Assembly (NCBI GenBank): GCA_021904315.1 | Contig: CM038914.1 | Span: 17,967,065 to 18,031,064, forward strand | Reading direction: 5' to 3' | Origin: Sphagnum magellanicum | Taxonomy: Eukaryota; Streptophyta; Sphagnopsida; Sphagnales; Sphagnaceae | DNA: 64,000 nucleotides | Shown here: one piece after another, positions 36,230 through 48,243 of the stretch | How the letters are laid out: each line of letters begins with the position of its first letter | Numbering within the stretch: position 1 is the stretch's first letter | Translations under genes and position numbers: made by a program | Notes under the pieces: model-generated | What the model saw: the letters and a program-made list of their open reading frames with translations, nothing else | What the model was told of the DNA's origin: nothing | The model's database searches: none

Positions 36230-37140
36230 GAGAATTAACTTACATTGAAAAATGCAATCACTTACTTGAAATGGTTTAGGATAGTTTTTTGCCAAATGCA
36301 AATGATTATCACAATCGAAACACTTAACCTTTGTTAAGTCCTATTTTGCTTTCTTCACTATCAGCTCCTTATCCAGTGACTTCTCCTTATCATCATGAGG
36401 CTTCAACTTACCTTGACCCCACTTATGCTTGTTCTAGCCTTTGCCTCCACCACTTGGGTCGGCATGTTGTTTCTAAGTGACTCTATTTCCGATTTCACCC
36501 TTGGGGCATGGAGGGCCTTTGTCCACCATCTTCATTTGTCCAAGATGTCTATCCTTTAATGGACAATTTTTCGAACCCAAGGCTTCAACCCATGTAAGAA
36601 GACCAATTTCCTAGCAAACTTTTTTTTCAAAAGGACCATAATCAACATTCGATTGAAGTCTTGCACATGGTGGGTTAGGGAGCTTGCTCCATCCCTCTTA
36701 GTGAATTCTAGGAGCTCTATCCCATCCTTGAACACCAAGTGGTGTGGAATGAACCTTTCGTTTAATTGCAGCTTGAATTATTCCCATGTGAAGGATTCAA
36801 GGAGGTCGAGTGTTTCTTGCTTTTGAAACATCCACCAGTCCCATGCATGCTCCTTGAGGAAAGTCTAAGTGAAGTGGATTTACTCCTTGTCCAATTCAAG
36901 GAATTGGGTTTTTAGACATGCTTCAACTTGGTGCAACCACAATTGCATTCTCTTCATTTTCATCTCTTTCCTTGCAAAGGAGTTTGGCAACCTTGGCGGA
37001 ACCCCCATTTGGGGTAGTGCCAATAACACCCAAACCCTTTGTAATTCGGTGCATGATTTCATAGTTTCATTGTGTTATGACATGGCTCTGCCTTGTTGCA
37101 CCACAAGGGCTTGGAAGGTGTAAAGGAAGGCCAAAAATTC
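36230..37140 (-). pseudogene. Gypsy gag (capsid and nucleocapsid)
   Basis: Capsid-like segments read KRMQLWLHQVEACLKTQFLE (about 36885-36960) and LEFTKRDGASSLTHHVQDFN (about 36640-36710), typical of Ty3 gag. A zinc knuckle follows near 36290-36335: CFDCDNHLHLAKNYP, in which the final cysteine of C-x2-C-x4-H-x4-C is Tyr (TAT in place of TGT). Stops interrupt several places. The likely start lies near 37.1 kb. Confidence 0.75.
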
Positions 37141-37329
37141 TTTGGACGTTTTTTTTGCCCCTTTTTGGTTTACTTCCTCCTCTCATGCCTTGGAAGACTT
37201 GTTCAAGAGCTCATTTGCCCCCTTTACCCTTTTCAAGTTGATCCAACGAAATTAGTAGGGCGCAATCACATTAACACATACATAAGTAATTGTAACCAAT
37301 GTTTAATTTTGTGTATCTAACATTTTACA

Positions 37330-38530
37330 AAAAAATAAAGAACTCCAAATGGAATTATTTTCACATAATTTATTTTCAATGTATTGGTATATATATTTTA
37401 AAAGTTTGAAATTGATTTAATGAATGAAAAATACCCAAAAAAATTTTGAAAACATTGTAACCAATGTTTTTAAGTAGTAAAAATGACGCGCTCCTAAGTC
37501 ACGGGGCGAAACCCACTTGAGGGTTTCACAAAGTCAAGTTGCGGAAATTATGACTTAGCGACACGCTCCCGGCTTCCAACTCTAAAAAGGGGTAGAGGGT
37601 CGAGTTGGGAGCCCATGGATTAGATTAGGAAGAGGGACTAGTTTAGCTTGTGTGAATCTGCATCAAAAAACCAACCACAAGAGGTTAGTTTAGCATTCGG
37701 GACACCCTTGGGTGTTGGGACTTGCCACGGGCACTTGGACACACAAGACTCACCACGGCCCGGACTCAGGAGTAAACCACCACCTTACTCCCTATAGTAT
37801 TCTCTGCAGCTCGCCACCGAGGCTACATCCAAATGGCACATTTTGTTGGGACTCCCAAAATGGAGTCTCGAAACTGTCTCGGCTAGACTACCAGAACTTT
37901 GAACGGCCATAACTCCCGACTGTGAAGTCCGATCGCAACGAGGTCTGAACCAAAGTTGTAGCCCTCGTCGAGATCTTTCCAACGCCATGTCGCACTCTCA
38001 ATTCGAACGTCGGGAAGAGGTCGATTCCCGACTTTTAATGGTCGGGAGTCAAATTGCCAGTTTGACTCCCGGCCCTTCTTTTGCCCATAACTTGGGCTGT
38101 AGATGTCCGAATGGCCAATGCGAGGCCATTTTCGATATCTACGTTTCAAGACCTTTCCAATGGCACCAAGAACACCTCAATACGAGGTGTTTTGGGCCTT
38201 GCTATTGAGCTCTAAACATTCGGGAGTCTCGAAGGACTCCAAATCCTCAACTTTGGGAGTGTTGGGCTTCACCCCCACACTTTGCCAAAGTAGGATCGCG
38301 ACAAAAAAAGACTTGTAAATGGACTTGAACTCATCTTCCATCGTGGTTTCCTACGGTGACCAATTCCTCAAAGGCTACGTCCTTTTCCTTCTCCTTCTCA
38401 ATCTTGTATTTCCTTTTTGTTTTAGGTTGCACCACCACCATGATGTCTGATATTGGTTGTTTTAAAGCTATTTGCCTTAAAAAACTGCCTTTAAATGTTT
38501 TACTAGAGATTTTTCCAATGACTCAAGGAA
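37330..38530 (-). other. Long, GC-richer untranslated leader of the gypsy element
   Basis: Between the 5' LTR and gag there are about 1.2 kb without retroviral coding motifs. The part from 37490 to 38330 is clearly richer in GC than the rest of the element and contains several GGGAGTC/GACTCCC inverted words. Overlapping open stretches on both strands here are unlikely to be genes. In retroelements this position normally holds packaging and dimerisation signals. Confidence 0.55.
38043..38071 (-). promoter_or_regulatory. Perfect 11-bp stem, 7-nt loop hairpin in the gypsy leader
   Basis: CGGGAGTCAAA (38043-38053) and TTTGACTCCCG (38061-38071) are exact reverse complements separated by TTGCCAG. 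A second, shorter stem (GTCGGGA with TCCCGAC) lies just before it at about 38010-38031. Conservation of a perfect stem in an otherwise decayed element is notable, though function is inferred. Confidence 0.7.
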
Positions 38531-38547
38531 CCTATTATGATGCCAAT
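38531..38547 (-). promoter_or_regulatory. Primer binding site of the gypsy element
   Basis: On the minus strand ATTGGCATCATAATAGG directly follows the end of the 5' LTR. It matches most positions of TTGGTATCAGAGCAGG, the usual plant retroelement site complementary to the initiator methionine tRNA. The differences are as expected for an old copy. Confidence 0.65.
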
Positions 38548-39028
38548 TGTCATACCTGGATTTACTTGGCACTCTTGCGCCCTTGCCTCCATTCACACTC
38601 TTCACAAAAAACTTAAACTACCTACACATGGCAAATTGTGTGTTGGTGAGCTTCAGCATTAAGATTCATTTCGTAATGTAAGGTTAACCCTGACCTCTAA
38701 ATGGGTGGGACTCAACATGCTACAAACTTCCCAAGTGGTACAAGGCCTTGTCACTTGGGATTATTATCTCCTATTTTTTGGCCTAACTGCAAACTTGTGT
38801 CTAGTTCAAGGACTTAGCACACTGAAAACATCTCCTTCGGCCCCCTTCTTCAAACTGTCATTTGCTAACACCTATGTGGTTCATGACTGCTATCAAAATG
38901 AAAGTTGAACCCAACCCAACACTTAAACTCACAACCCAAGCCACCACAAGGGCTACCATGTGGTGGTTTGAACTTGGACTTCAACTAGGCAAATCTTGAC
39001 TTGGGGGTTTACCTAGAAGGGCATGTCA
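38548..39028 (-). repeat. 5' LTR of the gypsy element
   Basis: Starts TGTCATACC and ends GGGCATGTCA on the + strand, giving the TG...CA ends of LTRs. It is followed by AGTAG, the target duplication shared with the left side. Shared internal blocks include TAAACTACCT, ATGGGTGGGACTCAAC and AACTTGTGTCTAGTT. Confidence 0.92.
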
Positions 39029-39033
39029 AGTAG

Positions 39034-42000
39034 GGTGGTAATTTATAAATTATGTTTTGTGCTTTCTTGAATTTGTAATTTCACACCATCTTGCTTGCAT
39101 ACGTTTCACATAATGGAACCCCCTTTTACGGTTAGTAAGGTTATTGCATTCATTTGAAGCAGTTTAAGAAATTTCCTAGAGTATTTGGAAGGCATATTAT
39201 ATCCATGGATATCCTCCTAGAAATTATTAGGGATTTTAGGGTATCTTTCCATTGAATAGATGTACCTTCAACTTTGGATAGTCTAATTAGTTTCCATTAG
39301 CATGAAATTCAAAAGTTAAGGTGTAGTTAAGGTCAAACATAAACTAAAAAAAATTATTTTTTAGACTTGTCGTTTTGCTACAAATGTCATTTGTGACTAT
39401 TTTAGTTACAAATGTAATTGCAAATGCAATTACAATAGTTGGAAACAACATTTGTAATAACAAACAAATTTGATTTGATTTTTTTCCTTTAGTGCATATT
39501 TTTTATTGGTAAGATTTTGTCAAAAAATAAAATTTAGAGATTCAATAAATTCAAGAAAAAAATAATTCTAGAGGTTTTCAATCATTAGAAAGGAGAGAAA
39601 AAAAGAGTAAAAATTGCTAGATTTGTATAATTAGTTTTCATTATGTAGCAAAAGATATAAAAACTTCCTTGGGATGATCACCACTTTAATTACATCTTCC
39701 AATGGATGATCCCCACTCTAGGGACAAATGAGAATTCCTAACAAAAACATTGCTAGAGTTGGTCTTTAAGTTGTCGAGGGCTTTCCATCAACAGTAAATG
39801 TCCTTATTGTAGGTGCATCTAAGTAGTGGTACAACTGACAAGTCATTTATTTTGCAAAACTAAAATGCAAATTTGGAACATCCAAAGTTAATTGTTAGAG
39901 GTCAAACTTCCTAAGCTAAAGGATTAGCCTTTCAATGGAAAGAATCCCTTACACCTATTCATTTACACCTACCTCACAAGTGTAAGATCCATCCAACTAT
40001 AAAAAGCAACATTTTTTTTGTGGCTAAAAATCGCCAAATGGTTACTTAGTTTTTGGACAGGCTACTTGTAGGCATGAAAAAAAAAAACCAATAGCTAAGG
40101 TGTTTCTTTGCAAAGTAATGATGCCGCCTCCCTCATCACTCTCACTATAGTTGTTCCTACTCCCATCACTAATCAACTTTTTGCCATCCCCCTCCTTTTT
40201 TTCATGAGTGATCACCACCTTTGCTTGCTTCTCTAATGAATAATAGCCAAACCTACACCTCCATTTCTATAAGTAGCCAACATTTATACACAATTACATT
40301 TATGTAGTCACAAATGTTTATGGATGTAGAGTATGTACATAATTGGCAATTTTCCTTTTCAAGATGCCATCACCAAGTGGAAGGACACAAAGGCCCGATA
40401 TTGCGTCGATGCTTAGCGGCAAATGGTTTGTTTATTGAGGTAGCTAAAATTTCTTTTCTTGGTCCCTTTTTTGTTGGGGCATTTTCATTTTTGTACCAAG
40501 TTTTACACATAAAAGAATTGTAAGTATACTATTTGTTCTTTGATTTTGTTGAAACATACATGTCAAAAGATTGCATAGGTTGGTTTTCAGCTTTGAAACA
40601 TATTTTGAAAGGTCATGTAGGTTTATGGAGTGGGCTTGGAGATTTTTATTCGATGTTTTTGGAATTATCTTGTGTAATGTGAATGCTGGAGAGTTTGGAG
40701 TTTGGAGTTTGGACTCTAGAGTTGCACTGTACAACATGCATTTGTGCTTCTGGACTTATTATTTGTAATTTTTGTCTTTTGATTAATATGGTTGGGGTTG
40801 CAAGTTGGAACTTAAGGTGGGGTTGTGGGTGGGTGTAGGCATGTTGGTATTGCAAATGGACAAAGTCTTTTGATACTCCTTTAATAGTGAATGCAATTGT
40901 AGTGTGTTTGTTGCAAAATGCTTTCTCCCTTTGATTAATTTAGATAATCAAATTATGTTATGTACATTTTGCTTGGTCGCCAAAAGTTCACTTTTGATTT
41001 AACACGATAGTTAATTTAACATTACCCAAAAAAATGAAATAGCCAATTTATTGCACTCTAGAAATTTACAAATAGCCACATTGTACATTCTACTTGGCTA
41101 GGTGTAGCTAGTTAAACAACCTTGAAATTTTTTTTAAAAAATGTTATTAAGGAATAGATGGAAGCCAAATTAAACTATGATCTTGTTGTTGGCCCTATAA
41201 TTTAAAAATTCCCCAAGCCTTGGAATTTATTGGGAATGGGAAACGTTTGCCCATATAAAGGATTTGAATTGCCTACTTGCCAATAGGAATTGGTTTTGGG
41301 GACCCAAAAATAAATAATTTTTTTGGAGTCCCCCCCTTTTGAAGTTCTCTAGGTGTAAGTAGCAAAGTTGACCAATCTTTAATGTCATCATCCAGTGCTG
41401 CTACTACTTTTTTTTTTAAAGAGTTAGTTGTGTGTGTCAATTTTATTATTACCCTAAAGAAAAGGAAATTCCCAAGACAACAAGAAAGTTGATAGTTGAA
41501 AAGAGACAAAGGAGGAGTCAAAAAACAATAGTTTGGTAGATGGGAGGATTGTAAGGATCGGAGCCACATGTAGTAGCAGATGGAGAAGATGAAATTGGTA
41601 GAGAAAATTTCAATTAAGGTTAATTTTACTTTTTTCAGCCTCCACCCAATGTTTTGGTTTTGGTTAAGGCTTTTGTTTCATTTTGATCTTGTGTTCTAGT
41701 GGAACCTTTGGGATTTCAAATTGACCACTGGATTAGAATCTATGGGCATACTTATTAGAAAGAACTTTGGACTTTTTGTAGGTTTTTCTTGGAGGGTTTA
41801 GGTTCTCATGGAAGATGATAAAGTAGAGCGGCTTCTTAAATGTGTGGGCCTAGAACTTGAGGATAATCTTTCCAATTGAAAAGTTTGTCCCCCCCCCCCC
41901 CCAAAAAAAAAAACATCTTTTTTTGTTGATGTTGTACATAATTATTGGAGTGGATTGGGATCTTTGTGAAAAAGGTATTTAGTCCACCACAATTGTTTTT

Positions 42001-42300
42001 TAAGAAACTTTTGTGCGGTGTTACTTATCTTTAATCTTCCAAGATTAGGAACAAAAAATGAAACCTATAATGTTTTAACATTAAGATGTTTATGTCTTGT
42101 TGAACCCAACACAATAATGATTGTGCCACTCAAGCCTTTAATGAAGTTAAGGTTTGGTTTTGGCAGAATGCCTTAGCCATGCACCCTTAAGTAGTTTTTT
42201 ATATTTATCCTTTCAATCCATTTAGTTTTCAATGGTTGGTTTTGTAGATTTAGGATTGTCCTATAGTAGTAAATAGTTTTTTTAACAGGTGGGACCTATG
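39034..42300. other. AT-rich filler
   Basis: No supported gene. Notable bits: a GGGATGATCACCACTT...GGATGATCCCCACT repeat at 39670-39720 related to copies further right, and a poly-C run followed by poly-A at 41889-41912. Open stretches such as 40314-40523 carry no known motif. Confidence 0.5.
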
Positions 42301-45300
42301 CTCCTATTAAGCTTCCTTCCTCATGGGCACCAAACGTCCCATGTCCTTTAGTTCATCATGTCCCATTAAACCTCGTTCTTCCCATTGCCCATTTGCTTTA
42401 TCATGTGCCACCATAGACTTAATTTCCACCCCATCTCCCATGCAAACCACGCATCTCCCACTATTTCCCCTCCCATTTTAAGAAATCACACACCACCCAT
42501 TAATTCCCCTTACTGGCCCCTAGTCTTTTGTGTGAATGTGAAGCCCCAACCCTACATTTTCCCAAACCCCCTTAATCATGCACATGTAGGACCTTTTTCC
42601 CCTTCCACTTTACCAGCCCTTCTAATTGCACATGATCAAACCCTCAACCTACCTTCATTTCCTCAACACATTTGCAATTTCCACTTAAAGTTTTTTGCCC
42701 CACTTGTTGGCGCCAATCTACTAGTCGAAGGTTTGTTCGTTATCAATGTTCCTATCAAGCACCCAATTCATCTAACCAAACCCCCATGACCATCCCAATT
42801 CAATACCTTCCCTTGTTCCCACCCACTTACATCAGCTTGGGTTTGGGTTTCATTTTTGGATGTCCTTGGGTCCTTTCATTTAGGCTTTTGTTATCTTTGG
42901 TTGTATAATTGCATCCTTGCCATTCTATGACGTGACGTACAAGTGGTGTTTCATTTTCCATTGGATAAGCTAATGTAAGACCCCTTTGATGTGGCAACTT
43001 GGCATTTGCTCTTTTTATTACCCCAATGGTGTTTTGTTTTGCCCCCTTGTGGCGGAGTAGTGGGGCATAGGGAAATGTGGATTCGATTCAAACATTTTTT
43101 AGCAAGTGAATGGGAAAACTAGTGAGAGGAGTTTTCTTTGTGAACCTAAGCTTTAACGACAAGTTTGAGTTCAGTGCTTTTTCCCCAACATGATCCCCCA
43201 GCTCATAAATGCCTTCTTCGTAGTTTAGTTCTTGGACATGCAGGGGAATACTTTAGAACAAACCGCACCTTGGCACCATTTTCCCCTACACCCACGTCCT
43301 CTAACACCACCTCAGCTTTCATTGCACTACACCCTGATTCAGATGGCTACTTTTCGTTTTTCCTAAAAGACTATGAATTAAATCAAGACCTCAAAAATTT
43401 TTTTGATTCCTTCAAACTAACAATCCAACACATGCCCCATTTGTTAATAAGTGGTATTTCTGGGATGGTTTTTGAACATTTTTAGGATTGTTTTCACCCA
43501 GAAAATTCAACGAGTGGATTCTTTAAATTATTTCAATTTTTTTTTCATATTGTTAAAAGTCGCATTCCACCTCAAATTGCACATGTCCTTGGCACAGTTC
43601 GCTTTTAAACCATGACCAAGCCTTTACATGGAATTCATCCCATTATAATAGGGGAGACATTGTGTCGACTCACAAATTATGCCTTATGCTTTCAATTTCG
43701 TAACGTCTTTGCAACACATTTTTCCCCACATTAATTCAGAGTCATAACTAAAGGCAGTTATGAAAAAGTAGTCCATGGCATCAAATGCACCTTAGACCTT
43801 TACCCCGACTAGGTTGTTCTCTAGCTAGACTTGGCAAACGTTTTTCAATTCGGTGTCAAGAAGGGTCATATTTCAAAAACATTGTGTAGTAGGTGGAGAC
43901 ATCATGCAATTCATTCCCTTTGTTTGTGCATTTTATGCATTTGAGTTTCTTTCATTTTACAACCCATAATTGTGAAGGCGATATCACAATCATCCCCTTT
44001 GCCATGGGAACTTGCCAAGGTGATCCCTTGGGAGGGGCACTATTTGCATTAGCCCACTTTGGGGTTTTGCATTCTACAATTAATCATTCCCTTCTTGTCT
44101 ATTTCCATCCATTGTAGATGATATTCACATCATAGGCCTCCATTTTATTGTATCATTTACGTATGAACATTTTTAGACTAAATTTTGTGTGATAGGTCTT
44201 TCTATCCAACCTCATAAATGTGTAGCATGGTCACCTTTTGGCCTATTGTTTGACTTCAACGCCCCATCCCAGTTTACCACCCCATCAAAAAGAATTAGAA
44301 TTTTGGGAGTTCCATTGGGCACTTCGTCATTCACATTGTCCTTCATCAAAGATGCCTTGTTAGAGGATGTTTGACATGTGGATCTTCTCCCTAAAATGGG
44401 TGATGTTCAGGTAGCCTTTGGAATTCTAACTCATTGTTTCATGCAATGGCCTTCATATCTCTTACGATGTACACCTCCCTCTTCCATTTTCATAGAGTCC
44501 TTCACTTCTTTTGATTTTTCCTTCCTTCAACTGTTTGGGCACCTCTTGGGTCCAAAATCCTTTGAGAACCTAAAAAGACCTTTAGCATGTAAACAAACTT
44601 TTCTCCTAAAAATTTTCGGTGGCATCGGGTTCATACTAACAACCATCATCACCCTAATAGCCTATTTAGGGAGTTGGGCCTTTGTAGCTTCAATCATAGT
44701 TGCTAAGTTTATGATTGATCAACGTCCCTATCTTCTTGAAGCCTTATCATGAGTCGACAATAACACCTTCCCTTTTAGCAACACCTTAAGGTGCCATGTG
44801 ATCTCCTACCACCCCTTGCTCGCACATGTTTTCTTTTGTTTGAACAACTCATCGAGCAACAAATGGTTTGACTTCAAAATTCCATCTTGGAGCATCTACA
44901 CTATCATACCCTTTCCAACATGTTTTTCAATAGGATATTTAAAGCCCATCGTGCCTAAATTTTATCATGTTTTGGCCCAAGGGCAGGTGTTTGGTTTACA
45001 ATTCGACTAATCTTCCCAAGCTTTTGACCAATTTCCCTAGTCTTTTCCACAATGCTTCAAATACGATTTGGACTGCCCCATCCTTCAATTGCAAGTATCC
45101 TTCAATGCGTGTGCACACATCCCATTGACCCTATGGGTATCCACCTCTTATGTTCATGGCAATGAGCGCATAGGAACCCATGATGCAATTCATGACACCT
45201 TTACTACCATTGCACAAGATGCTAACTTCCACATGGGGCGAAAACAATTACATGTGCTTCCTTCAAACATGTTCAACTCCTCCCATCGACAAGTTGACAT

Positions 45301-45540
45301 TGTGCTCACCAAAGACAACCCTTCAGAATGCATCTCCCATCTCCACAACTAACTTACTACAAGTGGCCGATTTTTTATATGGAAAAATATGACCGACCAA
45401 TTACAAGCGGTTGGTTTTTGACATGGATTGGTTTTGACATCTAGTTTGAGCTAACTTGTCATCATGTAAATTCTCGCTTTTCTTTTTTTCTTATCCCTTT
45501 GTACGTTTTCCTAATCTACGGTGCGTCTATGAATAAAGTT
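42301..45540 (+). mobile_element. Decayed non-LTR retrotransposon, approximate extent
   Basis: The coding relic spans 42385-45352. A T-rich 3' region follows (45470-45500) and an AATAAAG poly(A)-signal-like word occurs at 45533-45539. No LTRs, and no target duplication could be assigned. The 5' end is unknown. Confidence 0.55.
42385..45352 (+). pseudogene. Non-LTR retrotransposon ORF: reverse transcriptase with C-terminal nuclease-like region
   Basis: Collinear + strand pieces form one decayed protein. A proline-rich N-terminus (42385-42789) is followed by a block reading FLLPQWCFVLPP and VVGHREMWIRFKHFL (about 43000-43100). The reverse transcriptase follows: LDLANVFQF (about 43825), MGTCQGDPLGGALFALAHF (about 44003-44060), a catalytic VDD (44114-44122, one frame off) and IGLSIQPHKCVAWSP (44192-44236). 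A 124-codon thumb/connection stretch (44378-44752) comes next. The C-terminus, 45150-45340, has ERIGTHDAIHDTF and RQVDIVLTKD. Eight or more breaks make it inactive. The lack of LTRs and the GxxQGDPLGG motif fit a LINE-like element. Confidence 0.75.
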
Positions 45541-48240
45541 TTGCAAGGTTGCACCATTTGAATCCTGCGGGTCAAGAGTCTAGGTCAAGATGAGACTAGT
45601 AAGTTTTTCAGTTGCAGGACATGGGTAAGAGTGAAAAAAAAAACTTCCAGAAAAATGGGGCCACAGGGAACCAGCACACACCAAGCATGCACCAAGCCAC
45701 CATCCACTAGATGTTTGATATTACTCAGTTGTGGATGCACCTCAACTGAGGTAATATTTGGTTTCTCTTTGGTAACCAATTCTGCAGGGAATAGGTCTCA
45801 TATATAGGCAGATAGTTAGGAAAATAGGCAGCTTCTAGGTAAGTAGATGGTTTATACATAAGTAAGGGCTGCTTTTATTGCCTACCTACCAATGACCTGC
45901 TTGTGGGTTGTTAGTAGGTAGGTAAGGAAAAAGAAAAGTAACTGAGCTAATCACCATGGTTAGTTAGAGAACTGGAACCCAACAGAAAACTGTTTCCTGA
46001 CGACTTACCATTCGTCCTTCATGGTGCACTGGTGGGTGCTGGGTAACTATGGCTGAAAGATGGTGACATTCTCAACATCCTCAAGACATCAAACCTCAAT
46101 AGGCTAGTAATATAGTAAGGTTGGAAGTTGGGGTTGTAATGTGAAGAGGGAAGCAGTTTGCCGACGCTAGATCCCTTATGGTCAGTGTGGAATTTGGTTG
46201 GTGTATTTGATTTCCTTGTCTTTAGGCCTTCTCCTGGGGCCTTCACTTGTTCAAATTCAAAGATTCAGAGAAGGACAAAAATTCAAGCTGACCATCCAAA
46301 ACATAAAAGGTAGTATCTGGCAACAACCCTTCTGGTTTGCTTTGAAGAAAAAGGCCCAATTTGTTTTGATCTTGCAAAATTCTCTAGTCAACGATTATGA
46401 GGAAGAGTCCTTTTTTTTTTCTGGTTTTTCTTTCCTTCCAGTTTTATGATGTCAGTAGGGCTTTAGCAATCCAAAACAACCAAAAACAAAGCATTAATGC
46501 TAAAAAACTTCCCCCAAAACAAAAAAATTGTGTCAGTATGCAAAATGTGGTAAATTTTATCTTAAAAAAATGCTTTTCACTGAAAATTTGATGAATGGAG
46601 GTTCTTTGAAAAGGGATGGTATTGCAGCTTTCAAAATCCAATATTATTCTTCAGCCAATTCTCCTACTGTCAGTTTGCTTACACAAAGTTTGGAATGATG
46701 ATGATGAGACAAGGCAACCCAAGATGCTTTGACCAAGTATTCCATGAAATAATATGGTCGAGGGTTAAATGCTGCCTGGTCATCATACAAGCTTCTGCTA
46801 GTCAAATAGGAAGTGCTCAATAGTGATTATAACCTATTAGAAGTATGTACTTGTTTCTGTTCCTGTCCAACTTTCAAGGCAGAAGGTGGAAATCGGTCAA
46901 TCTATCTGGTGAGTCTCTTGCAGATTGAGCCCACCTTGTGCTGTGAACAGCTGTTTTTTCTTAAGTGGTGAAATGTCGAATTCCTGCAATGAACTGGAAT
47001 TGATGACTATTGCAAACAAGGTTATAAGGAGCTTTTACACCGCGGATGCCAGATGGCTAGAGAAAAGCTCTAAAAGAGTTCAATACTAAGGTCCCAACTC
47101 CTGGCCTCACCATATACTACTGACAGTTTTGTGTGTATGGCCACTGGTACAAATATCTTAGTATGTGTTTCTAGCTGTCAGCCTTATGTACTGTATAGTA
47201 GGCATCAAGATCAGTTGGATCTTTCAACAAAACACTGGATCTGGAAGGAGTCTTATTAAACTATTTTATTGTTGAAAAGGTCTACTCCTCCATATCCAAA
47301 GGAAGACTCATGAATAATCTGGAGCTCACATCTCAATGTGATATGGACCAGACAACAGGCTGCCAAGAGGGGTGCCAGGCAGAACTGTCGGGATTATGTA
47401 ACAGAGCACCCACTAGTGTACAATCCATAAAATCCTCCAACAAGATTGGGAGTGTATTTGGTGGAGAAGTTCATTGCTGACCCAGGCATAAAGCTAGGAA
47501 TAAGATACCCTATTTGCAGGGTATTAGATTTTAAAAGAAATCTCCCAGACCCATGTGTTGGGCCTTGTACTCTCACAAGTCTCCCAAAACCCTACTGGCT
47601 ACGGGTTTAGGGTTCACAGTTCTTATGTCATACTGGAACTCTCTGGGGAGGGCTCTCAGCAGCATTTTTTAATTTTTAATTTTCCAATTTTTTGATGATC
47701 ATCCATAAGACTATTTTGCCAAATTTGGCTATAAAAATTATGAAATTAAAAAATTAAGCAATCCTTCTGAATCATTGAGTACCTCCTGGAACTTAATATA
47801 CATTCTGGCCATTTGAAAAAACTCTCAAATTCCCAAATTTCCAAAACCCAGAAAAGGTCATATGAAAACCATTATGTCTAGTTCATTAATTATTTCTGGT
47901 AATCAAAACATTAAATAAGGGGGTCGTCACGCACAGAAGTACGAACTCCTGTACTGACAATTTCAGATGAAGCATAGCAGTCAAATTGTGTGAATCAATG
48001 TCCAGGGAGAAATTTTCTGTCAACCTATTACCTATGATATGCTGCCAACTTGGAAAATCATTCAGTCAGAGGTGTAAATGTCTAGGTTGTCACCTATTGA
48101 AGGTAACTTGGAGTTACAATTTTTTGAACAATTAATTTCCATTTCTCTAGAATTTGAATCAGCTTTTGGGCAAATGACTTGGCTAGCATGTAACCAACTA
48201 TCAATTCTCCCCTTACATTGTGAAATTAGTGTTTTGACAC
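45541..48240. other. Higher-GC intergenic block, no gene seen
   Basis: Composition is like the gene-bearing islands, but no open stretch shows a recognised domain. At 45780-45925 there are TAGG/CCTA-rich words in inverted arrangement (GCCTACCTACCA and TAGTAGGTAGGTAAGG). At 47690-47735 there is an inverted copy of the dispersed GATGATCATCCAT/CCAAATTTGGC motif. Confidence 0.45.
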
Positions 48241-48243
48241 TAA

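Larger units (their letters stand above)
32034..39028 (-). mobile_element. Ty3/gypsy chromovirus-type LTR retrotransposon, non-autonomous
   Basis: The two direct LTRs (32034-32502 and 38548-39028) enclose about 6.0 kb of minus-strand remnants in the order gag, protease, reverse transcriptase, integrase, chromodomain. This order and the C-terminal chromodomain define chromoviruses. Identical AGTAG pentamers flank the element (32029-32033 and 39029-39033), so the ends are exact and the element integrated as one unit. The LTRs differ at roughly a fifth to a quarter of positions by eye, so it is old. All genes carry stops or lost catalytic residues. Confidence 0.93.

Noticed and set aside
37712..38318. 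Overlapping open stretches on both strands inside the gypsy leader
   Set aside because: Several frames are open at once because the leader is GC-rich with inverted words; no retroviral or host domain is visible, and the position is an untranslated leader.
32034..39028. Possible endogenous pararetrovirus (caulimovirid)
   Set aside because: Paired LTRs, 5-bp target duplication, integrase and chromodomain identify a Ty3/gypsy retrotransposon; no movement-protein or coat-protein motif was seen.
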